Assembly: GCF_900102015.1 (NCBI RefSeq)
Contig: NZ_FNAT01000004.1
Span: 62,001 to 126,000, forward strand
Reading direction: 5' to 3'
Source: Limimaricola pyoseonensis
GTDB lineage: Bacteria > Pseudomonadota > Alphaproteobacteria > Rhodobacterales > Rhodobacteraceae
DNA length: 64,000 nt
Shown here in pieces: positions 10,356-19,424 of the stretch. A model generated the notes under the pieces. The model did no database searches. It worked only from the letters and a program-made list of their open reading frames with translations, and was not told the origin of the DNA. How positions within the stretch are numbered: the first letter of the stretch is position 1; each line of letters begins with the position of its first letter. Both the position numbers and the translations under genes were made by a program.

Positions 10356-11263
10356 GCCGCACCCCCCGGCGTGCGCTTGCGCGCCACCCACAGGTAGAAC
10401 AGCGCGAAGGCGAGGTTGATCAGCATCACCACCACGCCGACCGCGGCCCCCTTGCCGAAGTCGAAGTCGCGGAAGGCGACGCGGTAGGTGTAGATCGACA
10501 GCACCTCGGTCTGGTTGCCCGGCCCACCCTTGGTCAGCAGGAAGGGGGTGAAGACGTTGAAGGTCCACATGGTGATCAGGATCAGGTCGGTGACGACATG
10601 GCCGCGGATCAGCGGCAGGCCGATGTCGCGGAACTTCTGCCAGCTCGAGGCGCCGGCCACGTCGGCGGCCTGGAAGTAGCTCGGCGGGATCGAGGCGAAG
10701 GCCGAGTTGAACAGCATCATCGAGAAGGCAGTGCCGCGCCAGGTGTTGAACACCACGATCACCCAGAACGGGTAGTCGAGCAGCCAGTCGCCGCGCGGCA
10801 GCCCGACCGCGTCGAGCATGCCGTTCAGCGTGCCGCCGTCATAGTCGAGAAAGGCGAACCAGGCGAAGCCGATCACCACCTCGGGCAGGATCCAGGCGCC
10901 GATCACCACGGTCTCGGTCATGGCCTTCACCGGCTTCGGCACCTGTTGCAGCAGCCAGGCCAGCGCCATGCCGAGCGCTGCCTGCCCCAGCAGCGCCGAG
11001 AACAGCACGAACTGGATCGTCAGCACGAGGCTGAAGCCGAACTGGCCCGGATCGAGGAAGCGGTGCGGCGAGAACAGCTCGAGATAGTTGGCGAGCCCGA
11101 CGAATTCGGGGTTCAGCGCGGTCCGGCCCAGCAGGGTGCGGTTGGTGAAGGAGACGTAGATCACCCAGAAGAAGGGCACGATCACGAAGGCGCCGACCAG
11201 CAGGCCGGCAGGCGTTATGAAGGCCGCGCCGGCGCGCGGCGAGAGCAGGGAGAACCGCTTCAT
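10352..11263 (-). CDS. Carbohydrate ABC transporter permease, MalF/UgpA type (island A)
   Basis: 303-residue permease with six hydrophobic segments. The EAA motif reads QAADVAGASSWQKF (near residue 205) with the following LPLIRG. The start at 11263 (MKRFSLL) is the first Met after the intergenic gap. It lies 53 bp downstream of the binding-protein gene and overlaps the second permease by 4 bp. It lacks the large periplasmic P2 loop of enterobacterial MalF, as is normal for short CUT1 permeases. Confidence 0.92.
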   Translation of the reverse strand: MKRFSLLSPRAGAAFITPAGLLVGAFVIVPFFWVIYVSFTNRTLLGRTALNPEFVGLANYLELFSPHRFLDPGQFGFSLVLTIQFVLFSALLGQAALGMALAWLLQQVPKPVKAMTETVVIGAWILPEVVIGFAWFAFLDYDGGTLNGMLDAVGLPRGDWLLDYPFWVIVVFNTWRGTAFSMMLFNSAFASIPPSYFQAADVAGASSWQKFRDIGLPLIRGHVVTDLILITMWTFNVFTPFLLTKGGPGNQTEVLSIYTYRVAFRDFDFGKGAAVGVVVMLINLAFALFYLWVARKRTPGGAA

Positions 11264-11316
11264 CGGAAAATCTCGTCTGTCGGGGCGGCGGGGGCCGGGA
11301 CGGCCCCCGCCGGGGC

Positions 11317-12651
11317 TCACATCAGGCTGGCGGTGTTGTCTTCGCCGACGATCTCGGTGACCGCGTCCTTGTAGCGCGCCATCGCCTCCTCGGGCGTCAT
11401 GGAGCCGGAGACCACGGCCTCGGTCATGCGCTGGATCTCGGCCGAGACGGCGTTGTAGTTCGGGTCGTTCGGCCGCGCGGTGGTGAGCGGCAGGAGCACC
11501 GAGGAGGTCTCGGTCAGGAAGGCGTCGGTCGGCACCGGCACGTCGTCGCGGATGCGGATGCGCGGCTGGAACTCCTGGAAGGCGTCGAGCTGCTCCTTGG
11601 AGTTCATGTAGGCCAGAAGCTCCCAGGCCAGCTGCGGCGCGTCGGTGTTGGGGTTCATCACCCAGCCGGTGCCGCCGGAGATCGTGACGAAGTCCTGCCC
11701 GTTCCAGCCGGCGCCCGGCTCCTTGGCCGGCATCTTGGCCCAGGTCATCTTGGCGTCGCGCTCGGCCACCTCGAACTCCGATCCCGGCGCGGTGACCGAG
11801 CGGTAGAACCAGTCGCCCTCGACCAGCATCGCGGTCTTGGCGTCGCGGAAATTGGCGAAGGTGCGGTTGCGGCCGTCGCCCAGCTGCTGCGCCCGCGCGT
11901 CGCCCAGCTCCTCGTCGACATAGATCGTCTTGTAGAGGTTGAGCACGTCGAGGATGCCCTGGCTCTCGACGATGTAGCGGCCCTCCTCGTCGGTGATGCT
12001 CTCGCCGGTGCCGAGGATCGCCATCCAGTAGCCCTGCATGGTCGTCGCCTCGCCCATCGGCACCCCGGCGTTGAGCTGCAGCGGGAAGCTGTCGGGATGC
12101 GCCTGCTTCACCTGCCGCGCCGCCTCCAGAAGCTCCTCCCAGGAGGTCGGCTGGAAGCTTGCGGGGTCGATGCCCGAGCTTTCCAGCAGGTCGGCGCGGG
12201 CGAAGATCATCCGCACGTCGGTGCCCATGGCGATGCCGTAGGGCTGGCCGTCATAGGACATCAGCGCCTTGCTGCCGTCCGAGATGTGGCTCCAGCCTTC
12301 CCATTCCATCGCCTCGGGGCCGACCAGCTCCGCGATCGGCTTCAGCAGCCCCGCCTCGACGAAGTTCGGGATCAGGAAGCCGTCGAAGCCGGCGATGTCG
12401 GCCCCGGCGCCGGTCGAGAAGTCGAGCGCGAGCTGCTGGGTCAGCTGTTCGTCGCCGCCGGCGAACTCGTTCAGCGTCACCGTGACGCCGTCATGCGCCG
12501 CCTCGAAGCCGGGGATCACGCTGTCCTTGATCCAGTCGGCCAGCTCGCCATTCGCCCCGCCCGAGACGCAGCGGCAGGAGATCGACAGGTCCTGCGCCGC
12601 CGCCGGCGTCGCGACCACCAGCGCCAGCAGGGCGCCTTTCCACTTTAACAT
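11317..12651 (-). CDS. Extracellular solute-binding protein of the CUT1 family (island A)
   Basis: 444-residue periplasmic substrate-binding protein, first gene of the seven-gene operon. The signal peptide (residues 1-20, ending ATPAAAQ) gives export; the mature protein opens with SISCRC, two close Cys residues that may form a disulfide. The family-1 sugar-binding fold is suggested by GADIAGFDG, a central WEELLEAARQVK block and a late SKEQLDAFQEF block. I chose the ATG at 12651 because GGGGAGGA stands 6-9 bases upstream. Binding specificity is the key unknown of island A. Confidence 0.92.
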   Translation of the reverse strand: MLKWKGALLALVVATPAAAQDLSISCRCVSGGANGELADWIKDSVIPGFEAAHDGVTVTLNEFAGGDEQLTQQLALDFSTGAGADIAGFDGFLIPNFVEAGLLKPIAELVGPEAMEWEGWSHISDGSKALMSYDGQPYGIAMGTDVRMIFARADLLESSGIDPASFQPTSWEELLEAARQVKQAHPDSFPLQLNAGVPMGEATTMQGYWMAILGTGESITDEEGRYIVESQGILDVLNLYKTIYVDEELGDARAQQLGDGRNRTFANFRDAKTAMLVEGDWFYRSVTAPGSEFEVAERDAKMTWAKMPAKEPGAGWNGQDFVTISGGTGWVMNPNTDAPQLAWELLAYMNSKEQLDAFQEFQPRIRIRDDVPVPTDAFLTETSSVLLPLTTARPNDPNYNAVSAEIQRMTEAVVSGSMTPEEAMARYKDAVTEIVGEDNTASLM

Positions 12652-12716
12652 CAAACCATCCTCCCCATGGGTCGGCCCGGGGCGCCGTCGCGGTGGCCCG
12701 GCCTACGGCGCCCAGA

Positions 12717-12741
12717 GTGAACACGTTTTCAAACCAGTCAA
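12717..12741 (-). promoter_or_regulatory. LacI-type operator 1 with overlapping -35 (binding-protein promoter)
   Basis: On the minus strand TTGACT (12741-12736) is a good -35 for the island A operon. Immediately downstream, in the spacer, is the near-palindrome TGAAAACGTGTTCA (12731-12718), centred on CG as LacI-family operators are; 12 of 14 bases are symmetric. Its 18-bp context matches operator 2 in 16 positions. The -10 is weak by eye. Binding by the adjacent LacI protein is inferred. Confidence 0.65.
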
Positions 12742-12875
12742 GAAAAAATCATGCCGCAGGGGCAATCATTGCCGCACGAACCGCGATCCGGGGGCTTGGC
12801 AGCGGCGATTTCCACGCCATTATGGCGACATGGCGCTGGAGTCCGGCCAAATCCGGGCGACCGCGCAGCACCGTG

Positions 12876-12893
12876 TTTTGAAATCGTGTTCAC
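12876..12893 (+). promoter_or_regulatory. LacI-type operator 2 (upstream of lacI and DUF5054 gene)
   Basis: TTTTGAAATCGTGTTCAC lies just upstream of the regulator start. It matches the reverse complement of operator 1 in 16 of 18 positions and has the same central CG. The two sites are about 160 bp apart, one by each divergent gene, so one regulator could control both and itself, possibly with looping. Confidence 0.65.
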
Positions 12894-12908
12894 GAAAGGC
12901 GCCCTGCA

Positions 12909-13943
12909 GTGACGACACCGACCCGCCGCGCCACCGCCGGCATGGTCGCCGAGGCCGCCGGGGTCAGCCGGGTCGCGGTCTCGCGCGCCTTCAACCCCGA
13001 AGCCTCGCTCGACGCCGAAAAGCGCGCCCGCATCCTCGAGATCGCGCGCCGCATGAACTACGCGCCCGACCGCGCCGCCCGCGCGCTGAAGATGCGCCGC
13101 TCGCACCTCGTCGGCGTCATCGTCCCCGATGTCTGCAGCCCCTGGGAAAGCCAGGAGATCGACGCGCTCACCACCGCGCTGCAGGAGCGCGGGCTCGGCA
13201 CGCTGCTGTTCAAGACCCGCGCCGACCTGACGCTGGCGGATGCCACGCTGCGCAACCTGCGCAGCTTCAACCTCGACTCGGTGATCGCCTTCGCCGAATC
13301 CGTGGGCCCCGACCGGCTGCGCCCCTATCTCGACCGGGCGGTGCCGATCTATGTCGACTATCTCGGCGCCGGCACCCCGGCCACCGCGCTGGCCGATGTC
13401 GACCGGCTCGAGATCGACCTCGTACCCGGCATGACGCAGGCGGTGGCGCTGCTCGCCGGCCACGGCGCGCGCCGCGTCGCCTATCTCTCGGGCCGCCCCG
13501 GCAGCCAGGCCGAGCGCTCGCGCCGCGCCACGCTGGAGGCGCTCCTGTCGGCGCGGGGCCTGCCGCCGCCGCGCGTGGCGGCGGGCGACTTCACCTACGC
13601 CACCGCGCGGCAGGCGACGCTCGACCTCTTTCGTCTCGACGGCGGCGCCGACGCGATCTTCGCGGCCAACGACGAGAGCGCCTTCGGCGCCATGGACGCG
13701 CTGCGCCACGGGCTGGGCCTCGCGGTGCCGGGCGACGTCCACGTCGTCGGCTTCGACGACATCGCCCAGTCGGGCTGGGACAGCTACGCGCTGACCACGG
13801 TGAAGATCGATCTCGCCGCCCGGGTGCAGGCGCTGGTGCGGCTGATCCTGCGCCGCACCGGCCAGCCCGAGGCCCCGCCGCTGCGCGAGGCGCTGCCGAC
13901 CAGCCTCGTGGTGCGCAACACGGTCGGCGGAGGCGCGCCATGA
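12909..13943 (+). CDS. LacI-family transcriptional regulator (island A)
   Basis: 344-residue LacI/GalR regulator. The HTH reads MVAEAAGVSRVAVSRAFNP near residues 12-30, followed by the hinge 'ARALKMRRSHLVGVIVPD' and a sugar-binding periplasmic-type core with the late FDDIAQSGWDSYALTTV segment. The start is a GTG with AAAGG about 9 bases upstream. It overlaps the DUF5054 gene by ATGA and diverges from the importer operon. Two matching operators in the gap support autoregulation and control of island A, with a sugar or breakdown product as likely inducer. Confidence 0.93.
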   Translation: MTTPTRRATAGMVAEAAGVSRVAVSRAFNPEASLDAEKRARILEIARRMNYAPDRAARALKMRRSHLVGVIVPDVCSPWESQEIDALTTALQERGLGTLLFKTRADLTLADATLRNLRSFNLDSVIAFAESVGPDRLRPYLDRAVPIYVDYLGAGTPATALADVDRLEIDLVPGMTQAVALLAGHGARRVAYLSGRPGSQAERSRRATLEALLSARGLPPPRVAAGDFTYATARQATLDLFRLDGGADAIFAANDESAFGAMDALRHGLGLAVPGDVHVVGFDDIAQSGWDSYALTTVKIDLAARVQALVRLILRRTGQPEAPPLREALPTSLVVRNTVGGGAP

Positions 13944-15850
13944 CGCCCGAGACCATCCACCTCGTCTTTAAGACCCATCTCGACATCGGCTTCACCGACC
14001 ATGCCGAGGCGGTGCGCCGGCTCTACCACGACCGCTTCATCCCGCAGGCGCTGACCACGGCCGAGCATTTCCACCGCGAGAACCCCGACGCGCCGGCCTT
14101 CGTCTGGACCACCGGCGCCTGGCTGATCCACGACCACCTCGCCACCGGCACGCCCGACCAGGTCGCCCGGCTCGAGGCGGCGATCCGCGCCGGGTTGATC
14201 CGCTGGCACGCCCTGCCCTTCACCACCCATACCGAGCTGATGAGCCCGGCGCTGATCCGGGCCGGGCTGTCCTACTCGGCCGAGCTCGACGCCCGCTTCG
14301 GCCTGACCACCCGCGCCGCCAAGATGACCGACGTGCCGGGCCACACCATCGGGCTGGTGCCCGAGCTCGCCGCCGCCGGGGTGCGCTTCCTACATCTGGG
14401 CGTGAACGAGGCGAGCCCGGTGCCCGACCTGCCGGAGATCTTCCTGTGGCGCGCGCCTGACGGCGCGGAGGTGGTGGTGATGTACGACGCCTCCTATGGC
14501 GGCACGCATCTGCCCGAGGGCATGACCGACGCGCTGAGCTTCGCCCACACCGCCGACAATCTCGGGCCGCAATCCGTCGCGCAGACCGTGGTCGTGCACC
14601 GCGAGTTGCAGAAGCGCTTCCCCACGGCCCGCATCCGCGCCGCGACGCTCGAGGAGTACGGCGCGCTGCTCTGGGAGCGGCGCGACAGCCTGCCGGTCGT
14701 CACCTGCGAGATCGGCGACAGCTGGATCCACGGCGCGGGCAGCGACCCGGCGAAGCTCGCACGCTTCCGCGCGCTGCAGCGGCTCTACGACGGCTTCGAG
14801 GCCGAGGGTCTCGACCCCGGCAGGCTCGAATTCGGCCGCCGGCTCTGCATGGTGGCCGAGCACACCTGGGGCGTCGACATCAAGACCTTCCTGCGCGACG
14901 AGACCGCCTGGGACCGCGCCGATTTCGAGACCGCCCGCGCCACCGATCCGCGCTTCGCCTTCTGCGAGGCGTCCTGGGCCGAGCAGCGCGGCTATCTCGA
15001 CGCGGCCGTCGCAGCACTCGGCCCGCAAGACCGGGCCCGGGCCGAGGCGGCGCAGGCCCCTGCCCCGCCCGCCGCGGCGGGCGGCGACTGGCAGGTCTCG
15101 CACGACCCGGCCACCGGCGACATCCTCGCCCTGACCGCCCCCGACGGACGGGTGATCGCGGGCGCTTCGGGCGGGCCGCTGCTGGCGTTCCGCCACCAGA
15201 GCTTCGATGCCGCCGATATCGGCCGCCATCTCGACAGCTACCTGACCACCCGCCCGGACTGGGCGATCCTCGATCACGACAAGCCCGGCCTCGCCACGGC
15301 CAGGAGCGCCCGGTCGGTCGAGTGCATGCCGCGCGGGACCGACAAAGAGGCCGACGAGAGCGGCGTCTCGATCCTCGCGGTCCATGAGGGCCGCGACCAT
15401 GCCGAGACCGGCGCGCCGGCGCGGCTGCGCTGGCACGTCGCGCCCGGCCCAACCGCCAGCCGCGCCACGATCAGCCTCCGGATCGAGGGCAAGCCGGCCA
15501 ATCGCATGCCCGAGGCGGGCTTCGTGCATGTCGCGCCCGAGGGCGCGGGGCACTGGGAGGCGCTGAAGAGCGGCACCTGGACCGACCCCTCGCGCTCGGC
15601 CGAACGGGGCGGCGGCGCGCTGGCCGCGATCTTCGCGGCGCGCACGGCGACCGCGGCGGGGCCCCTGCGGATCACCCCGCTCGACGCCGCGCTGGCCGGA
15701 CCGCCGGTCGACCTGATGCGCTTCACCGCGAAGCCGCCGGCCTGGGAGGGCGCGCTGCGCTTCACGCTCTACACCAACAAGTGGGGCACCAACTTCCCGA
15801 TGTGGTGGGAGGGCGCGCTGCTGTCGCGCTTCGAGATCGAGCTGGGCTGA
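13940..15850 (+). CDS. DUF5054-family glycosidase (GH38-like)
   Basis: 636-residue protein. The N-terminal KTHLDIGFTD (residues 11-20) is the hallmark of DUF5054 proteins, which resemble the (beta/alpha)7 catalytic domain of GH38 alpha-mannosidases, where the HLD carries metal ligands. A second likely metal/nucleophile block is KMTDVPGHT (near residue 130), and a later conserved block is VAEHTWGVDIKTF (near 305). The C-terminal half is beta-rich. No signal peptide is seen, so it acts on an imported compound in the cytoplasm. It is cotranscribed with lacI (ATGA overlap). No DUF5054 activity is known to me; exo-glycosidase is inferred from fold and context. Confidence 0.85.
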   Translation: MTPETIHLVFKTHLDIGFTDHAEAVRRLYHDRFIPQALTTAEHFHRENPDAPAFVWTTGAWLIHDHLATGTPDQVARLEAAIRAGLIRWHALPFTTHTELMSPALIRAGLSYSAELDARFGLTTRAAKMTDVPGHTIGLVPELAAAGVRFLHLGVNEASPVPDLPEIFLWRAPDGAEVVVMYDASYGGTHLPEGMTDALSFAHTADNLGPQSVAQTVVVHRELQKRFPTARIRAATLEEYGALLWERRDSLPVVTCEIGDSWIHGAGSDPAKLARFRALQRLYDGFEAEGLDPGRLEFGRRLCMVAEHTWGVDIKTFLRDETAWDRADFETARATDPRFAFCEASWAEQRGYLDAAVAALGPQDRARAEAAQAPAPPAAAGGDWQVSHDPATGDILALTAPDGRVIAGASGGPLLAFRHQSFDAADIGRHLDSYLTTRPDWAILDHDKPGLATARSARSVECMPRGTDKEADESGVSILAVHEGRDHAETGAPARLRWHVAPGPTASRATISLRIEGKPANRMPEAGFVHVAPEGAGHWEALKSGTWTDPSRSAERGGGALAAIFAARTATAAGPLRITPLDAALAGPPVDLMRFTAKPPAWEGALRFTLYTNKWGTNFPMWWEGALLSRFEIELG

Positions 15851-15877
15851 GCCGCCTGGACGACCAGCCCGACCAGC

Positions 15878-16936
15878 TCAGGCCGCTCGGGTCGCCGCCC
15901 CGCCGGCATCGAAGAAATGCAGCTTGTCGGGCGCGAAGCCCAGCCCGACCCGCTCACCCGGCCGCAGCGCCGTGCCGCCGATCACCCGTACCGTCACCTT
16001 GCCGATCTCGCCGCCGCAATCGACGATCACGTTGGTGTCGGCGCCTAGGTATTCGAGCAGGTCGACCGTGCCGTCGCAGGCGCCGCTTCCCTCCGGCAGA
16101 AGCTCGATATGCTCGGGCCGGATGCCCAGCGTCACCGCATCGGCGCCGCCGGTGTAGGCGCCGCCGCGCCCGCCCTCGACCTGCCATTCACCGCGCCCGG
16201 TCCGGCAGGGAAGGACGTTCATTTTCGGGCTGCCGATGAACTGCGCCACGAACAGGTTGGCAGGGTGCTCGTAGAGCTCCTTGGGCGTGCCGACCTGCGC
16301 GATGCGCCCGGCCTCCAGCACCACGATCCGGTCGGCCAGCGTCATCGCCTCGACCTGGTCATGGGTGACGTAGATCATCGTCGAGGCCAGCGACTGGTGC
16401 AGTTTGGCGATCTCGTAGCGCATCTCGACCCGAAGCGCGGCGTCGAGGTTCGAAAGCGGCTCGTCGAACAAAAAGGCGGTCGGGTCGCGCACGATCGAGC
16501 GGCCGATCGCGACACGCTGGCGCTGCCCGCCGGACAGGTCGCGCGGCCGCCGCTCGAGATACTCCTCGAGCCGCAGCACCCGCGCCGCCTCGGCCACCTG
16601 CCGCGCCCGCTCCTCGGGTTTCACCCCCGCGGCCTTGAGCGAGAAGCCCATGTTCTCGGCCACGGTCATGTGCGGGTAGAGCGCGTAGGACTGGAACACC
16701 ATCGCCAGGCCGCGCTTCGAGGGCGGCTCGGCGGTGGCGTCGCGCCCGCCGATCAGGATCTGCCCGCGCGAGGTGCCCTCGAGCCCGGCGATCATCCGCA
16801 GAAGCGTGGACTTGCCGCAGCCCGAGGGGCCGACGAAGATCACGAACTCGCCCTCCTCGATGGCGAGGTCGACGCCCTTGATCACCTGCGCATTGCCGAA
16901 CCACTTCTCGACGCCGGCCAGTTCGATCGAAGCCAT
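15878..16936 (-). CDS. Carbohydrate ABC transporter ATP-binding protein, AglK/UgpC type (island B)
   Basis: 352-residue CUT1 ATPase. Walker [10 protein letters not shown] is at residues 36-44, Q-loop [11 protein letters not shown] near 81, signature LSGGQRQR near 135 and Walker [12 protein letters not shown] near 154. The C-terminal TOBE region has [14 protein letters not shown] near 270. It is the last gene of island B; its ATG shares one base with the glycosidase stop (TGATG). The position after the glycosidase matches aglK in rhizobial agl operons. Confidence 0.93.
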   Translation of the reverse strand: MASIELAGVEKWFGNAQVIKGVDLAIEEGEFVIFVGPSGCGKSTLLRMIAGLEGTSRGQILIGGRDATAEPPSKRGLAMVFQSYALYPHMTVAENMGFSLKAAGVKPEERARQVAEAARVLRLEEYLERRPRDLSGGQRQRVAIGRSIVRDPTAFLFDEPLSNLDAALRVEMRYEIAKLHQSLASTMIYVTHDQVEAMTLADRIVVLEAGRIAQVGTPKELYEHPANLFVAQFIGSPKMNVLPCRTGRGEWQVEGGRGGAYTGGADAVTLGIRPEHIELLPEGSGACDGTVDLLEYLGADTNVIVDCGGEIGKVTVRVIGGTALRPGERVGLGFAPDKLHFFDAGGAATRAA

Positions 16937-18210
16937 CAGGTCTCTCCTTCCGTGTCGGTCGCGCCGGCGCCGGCCCAGGTGAGCCAGATCGCCGCGGTCC
17001 AGGTGAAGGCGTCGCCGCCGCAGGGCGTGCCGTCGATCGGGTCGAAATACTCGAAGAAGCCGTGCTTCTTGATCACCTCGGCGGTCTCGCGGCGCAGCCG
17101 CTCGGCGGCCTCGGCGTGGCCGCGCTCCTGCAGGCCGAGCGCGATCAGCGAGTTGACCACCGGCCAGGACGGCCCGCGCCAGTAGCGGCGCGGATCGAAG
17201 CCTTCGGCCGCCGGGTCGGCCGAGGGGAAGCCGTAGCTCACCCGGTTCCAGATCTCGTCCATCCGCTTGTCGAGCGCCGGCGTCGCCGCGTCGGCGAGAT
17301 AGGCGAGGAAGGCGGCCGAGCCGACCCGGCCGGCAAAACCGTCGCCGCGCAGGTCGCGCGCGTCGTAGCCCTGCACCTGAGGGTTCCACAGCTGCGGCAC
17401 CCCGGCGCGCAGCTCGGCCGCCCAGCCCTCCAGCTCGGACACGTCGTGGCCCAGCTCGCGGCCGATCGCGGCGAGATCCTCATGCGCGCGCAGCAGGATG
17501 AAGGTGATGCCCGGATCCTCCATCAGGAACGGGCCGTTGCGGATGATCTCGCGCTGGTCCCAGCCGCAGTCGCGGCCGAAGAACAGGATCGCGAGGTAGC
17601 GGTCGTAATCCTCCTTGCGCGGCCGCATAGAGGCGTCGACATGGCCGGTGTCGCGGCGCTGGTACTCGCCGACATTCGAGCCGTCGACCTTGGCCATGCC
17701 GATGTCCCAGTCGGGGCAGTTGTCGCGCCCCGATTCCCAGGGGTGGGTGACGGCGGCGACGCCGGAGCCGCAGCGGTCGCGCTTCCACCAGCGGTGCCAG
17801 GCCAGGAGCTTGGGGTAGAGCGCCGCGATCCGGTCGCGCCCGGCCTCCGGGTCTCGCGCCCAGATCAGTCGCGCCAGGATCGCCGCGACGGGGGGCTGGC
17901 TGATGCCCGAGGTCGGCGGCGTGCGGCCCGAGCCCCAGACCTCCGGTCCCGGGAAGTAGCCCGGATCGTCCTTGTGAAAGACGATATGCGGCACCATGCC
18001 GTCCTCCCACTGGCCCGAGAACAGCGTCTCGAGCTCGGTCCAGGCGCGGTCGATGTCGAAGGTCGAGAAGCCCCAGGCCGCGAAGGCGCTGTCCCAGTTC
18101 CACTGGTAGGGGTAGAGCCCGTCGGTCGGCACGGTGTAGCCGCCCCGGTCGTTGCCGCGCAGGATCTCGCGGGCCTGTTCGTCGAGGTCGGGGGAGAGGC
18201 GGTCGGTCAT
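16936..18210 (-). CDS. GH63/MGH1-like glycoside hydrolase (island B)
   Basis: 424-residue (alpha/alpha)6-barrel hydrolase. The N-terminal YQWNWDSAF (residues 35-43) and the C-terminal FFEYFDP (Glu near 387) followed by [11 protein letters not shown] are hallmark blocks of GH63 and of mannosylglycerate-hydrolase (MGH1)-like enzymes. There is no signal peptide, so the substrate is hydrolysed after import. I chose the ATG at 18210, which has AAGGG about 9 bases upstream; an ATG at 18219 overlaps the permease stop but has no room for a ribosome site. It sits where rhizobial agl operons carry the GH13 alpha-glucosidase. Mannosyl- or glucosyl-glycerate is a reasonable but unproven substrate. Confidence 0.82.
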   Translation of the reverse strand: MTDRLSPDLDEQAREILRGNDRGGYTVPTDGLYPYQWNWDSAFAAWGFSTFDIDRAWTELETLFSGQWEDGMVPHIVFHKDDPGYFPGPEVWGSGRTPPTSGISQPPVAAILARLIWARDPEAGRDRIAALYPKLLAWHRWWKRDRCGSGVAAVTHPWESGRDNCPDWDIGMAKVDGSNVGEYQRRDTGHVDASMRPRKEDYDRYLAILFFGRDCGWDQREIIRNGPFLMEDPGITFILLRAHEDLAAIGRELGHDVSELEGWAAELRAGVPQLWNPQVQGYDARDLRGDGFAGRVGSAAFLAYLADAATPALDKRMDEIWNRVSYGFPSADPAAEGFDPRRYWRGPSWPVVNSLIALGLQERGHAEAAERLRRETAEVIKKHGFFEYFDPIDGTPCGGDAFTWTAAIWLTWAGAGATDTEGET

Positions 18211-18215
18211 GTCTG

Positions 18216-19424
18216 TCATCCCTTGACGGACCCCGCGGTCAGTCCGCGGGTCATGAAGCGTTCGAGCCCGAGGAACAGCGCCATGATCGGCACCGTCGCG
18301 ATGACGGAGCCGGCCATCAGGTGCTGGCGCGGGATCTCGGAGGAGTTGAGCGAGGCGATGCCCCGGGTGAGCGTGAACTTCGACGGGTCGTCGAGCAGCA
18401 TGAAGGCCAGCAGGAACTCGTTCCACGCGATCATGAAGACGTAGAGCGAGACGCTCGCCATCGCCGGCATCGAGAGCGGCAGGGTGATGGTCCAGATCAC
18501 CTTGAGGCGGCTGAGCCCGTCCATCAGCCCGGCCTCCTCGATCTCGGCCGGCAGGCCGCGGAAATAGCCCTGCAGCATGTAGAGCGCGACCGGGATCGTC
18601 GTGACCGGGTAGATCAGCACGATGCCGAAGATCGAGTTGCGCAAGCCCGCCATCGAGAAGGCGATGTAGATCGGCAGCGCCAGAACGATCATCGGCACCA
18701 TGTAGATCAAGAGGATCGAGCGCGAGATCGCCGCCCGCCCGGTGAAGCGCAGCCGCGCCACCGCGTAGGCGCCCGGCACCGCGAACAGCAGCGTGATGAT
18801 CACGGTCAGCACCGAGACCAGGAACGAGGTCCACAGATAGCCGCCGAAGCCGAACTGGCCGAACAGCTCCGAATAGCTGCGGAACAGGTCCCAGCCCTTC
18901 GACAGGTCGACCGAGAAGTCGAGCGGGTTGCGGATCAGCTCGGACTGGTTCTTCAACGAGGTCATCACCATCACGTAGAAGGGGATGAGCACGATCGCGG
19001 TGAAGAAGACGTAGCCGAAGCCGGTGAGGAAGCGGATCACCGCGTGCTCGAACTCGTGCCGGGTGAGCGCGCCGGCCGGGCAGCCCGCCATCATCGCCGC
19101 GACCGGCCAGCCGGTGGCGGCGCCGGCGGCACCGCCCGCGAGCAGCGCGGCCCAGCCGCTGACCTCCGCACCGGTGACGACGGGCGATAGCGGCGTGATC
19201 GACAGCGCCGCGCCCAGGCACAGGCCGGCCGGCCCCGCGAGGCGCGGCGAGGTCACCGCCAGCGCGCCCAGCCCCGCCCCGAGCAGCGCCGCGAAGAGCC
19301 CGCCGGGCCGGTAGGCGCCGCCGGTGGCGAAGGAGAAGGCGACCGCGACGCTGGTGGCGACGACCAGCGCCCAGAACAGGCCGATCAGCGGCCCCGCGAC
19401 ATATCCGTGACGGATCATGCTCAT
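18216..19424 (-). CDS. Carbohydrate ABC permease, MalG/AglG type, with extra N-terminal membrane region (island B)
   Basis: 402-residue permease, about 120 residues longer than usual. Residues 1-125 are an additional Gly/Ala-rich stretch with three or four hydrophobic segments (about 12-32, 40-58, 62-80, 90-112). The normal six-helix permease starts near residue 130, and its EAA loop reads EEAGLMDGLSRLKVIW (near 285). A short typical tail TRGLTAGSVKG ends the protein. It overlaps the upstream permease by ATGA, which fixes the ATG at 19424 and so makes the extension a real part of the reading frame. The extension's role is unknown. Confidence 0.9.
   Translation of the reverse strand: MSMIRHGYVAGPLIGLFWALVVATSVAVAFSFATGGAYRPGGLFAALLGAGLGALAVTSPRLAGPAGLCLGAALSITPLSPVVTGAEVSGWAALLAGGAAGAATGWPVAAMMAGCPAGALTRHEFEHAVIRFLTGFGYVFFTAIVLIPFYVMVMTSLKNQSELIRNPLDFSVDLSKGWDLFRSYSELFGQFGFGGYLWTSFLVSVLTVIITLLFAVPGAYAVARLRFTGRAAISRSILLIYMVPMIVLALPIYIAFSMAGLRNSIFGIVLIYPVTTIPVALYMLQGYFRGLPAEIEEAGLMDGLSRLKVIWTITLPLSMPAMASVSLYVFMIAWNEFLLAFMLLDDPSKFTLTRGIASLNSSEIPRQHLMAGSVIATVPIMALFLGLERFMTRGLTAGSVKG

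Noticed and set aside
12269-13939. Upstream extension of the DUF5054 reading frame
   Set aside because: The frame is open by chance through the binding protein (antisense), the intergenic gap and lacI (other frame). The ATGA overlap at 13940 and the family's KTHLDIGFTD near the N terminus set the real start.
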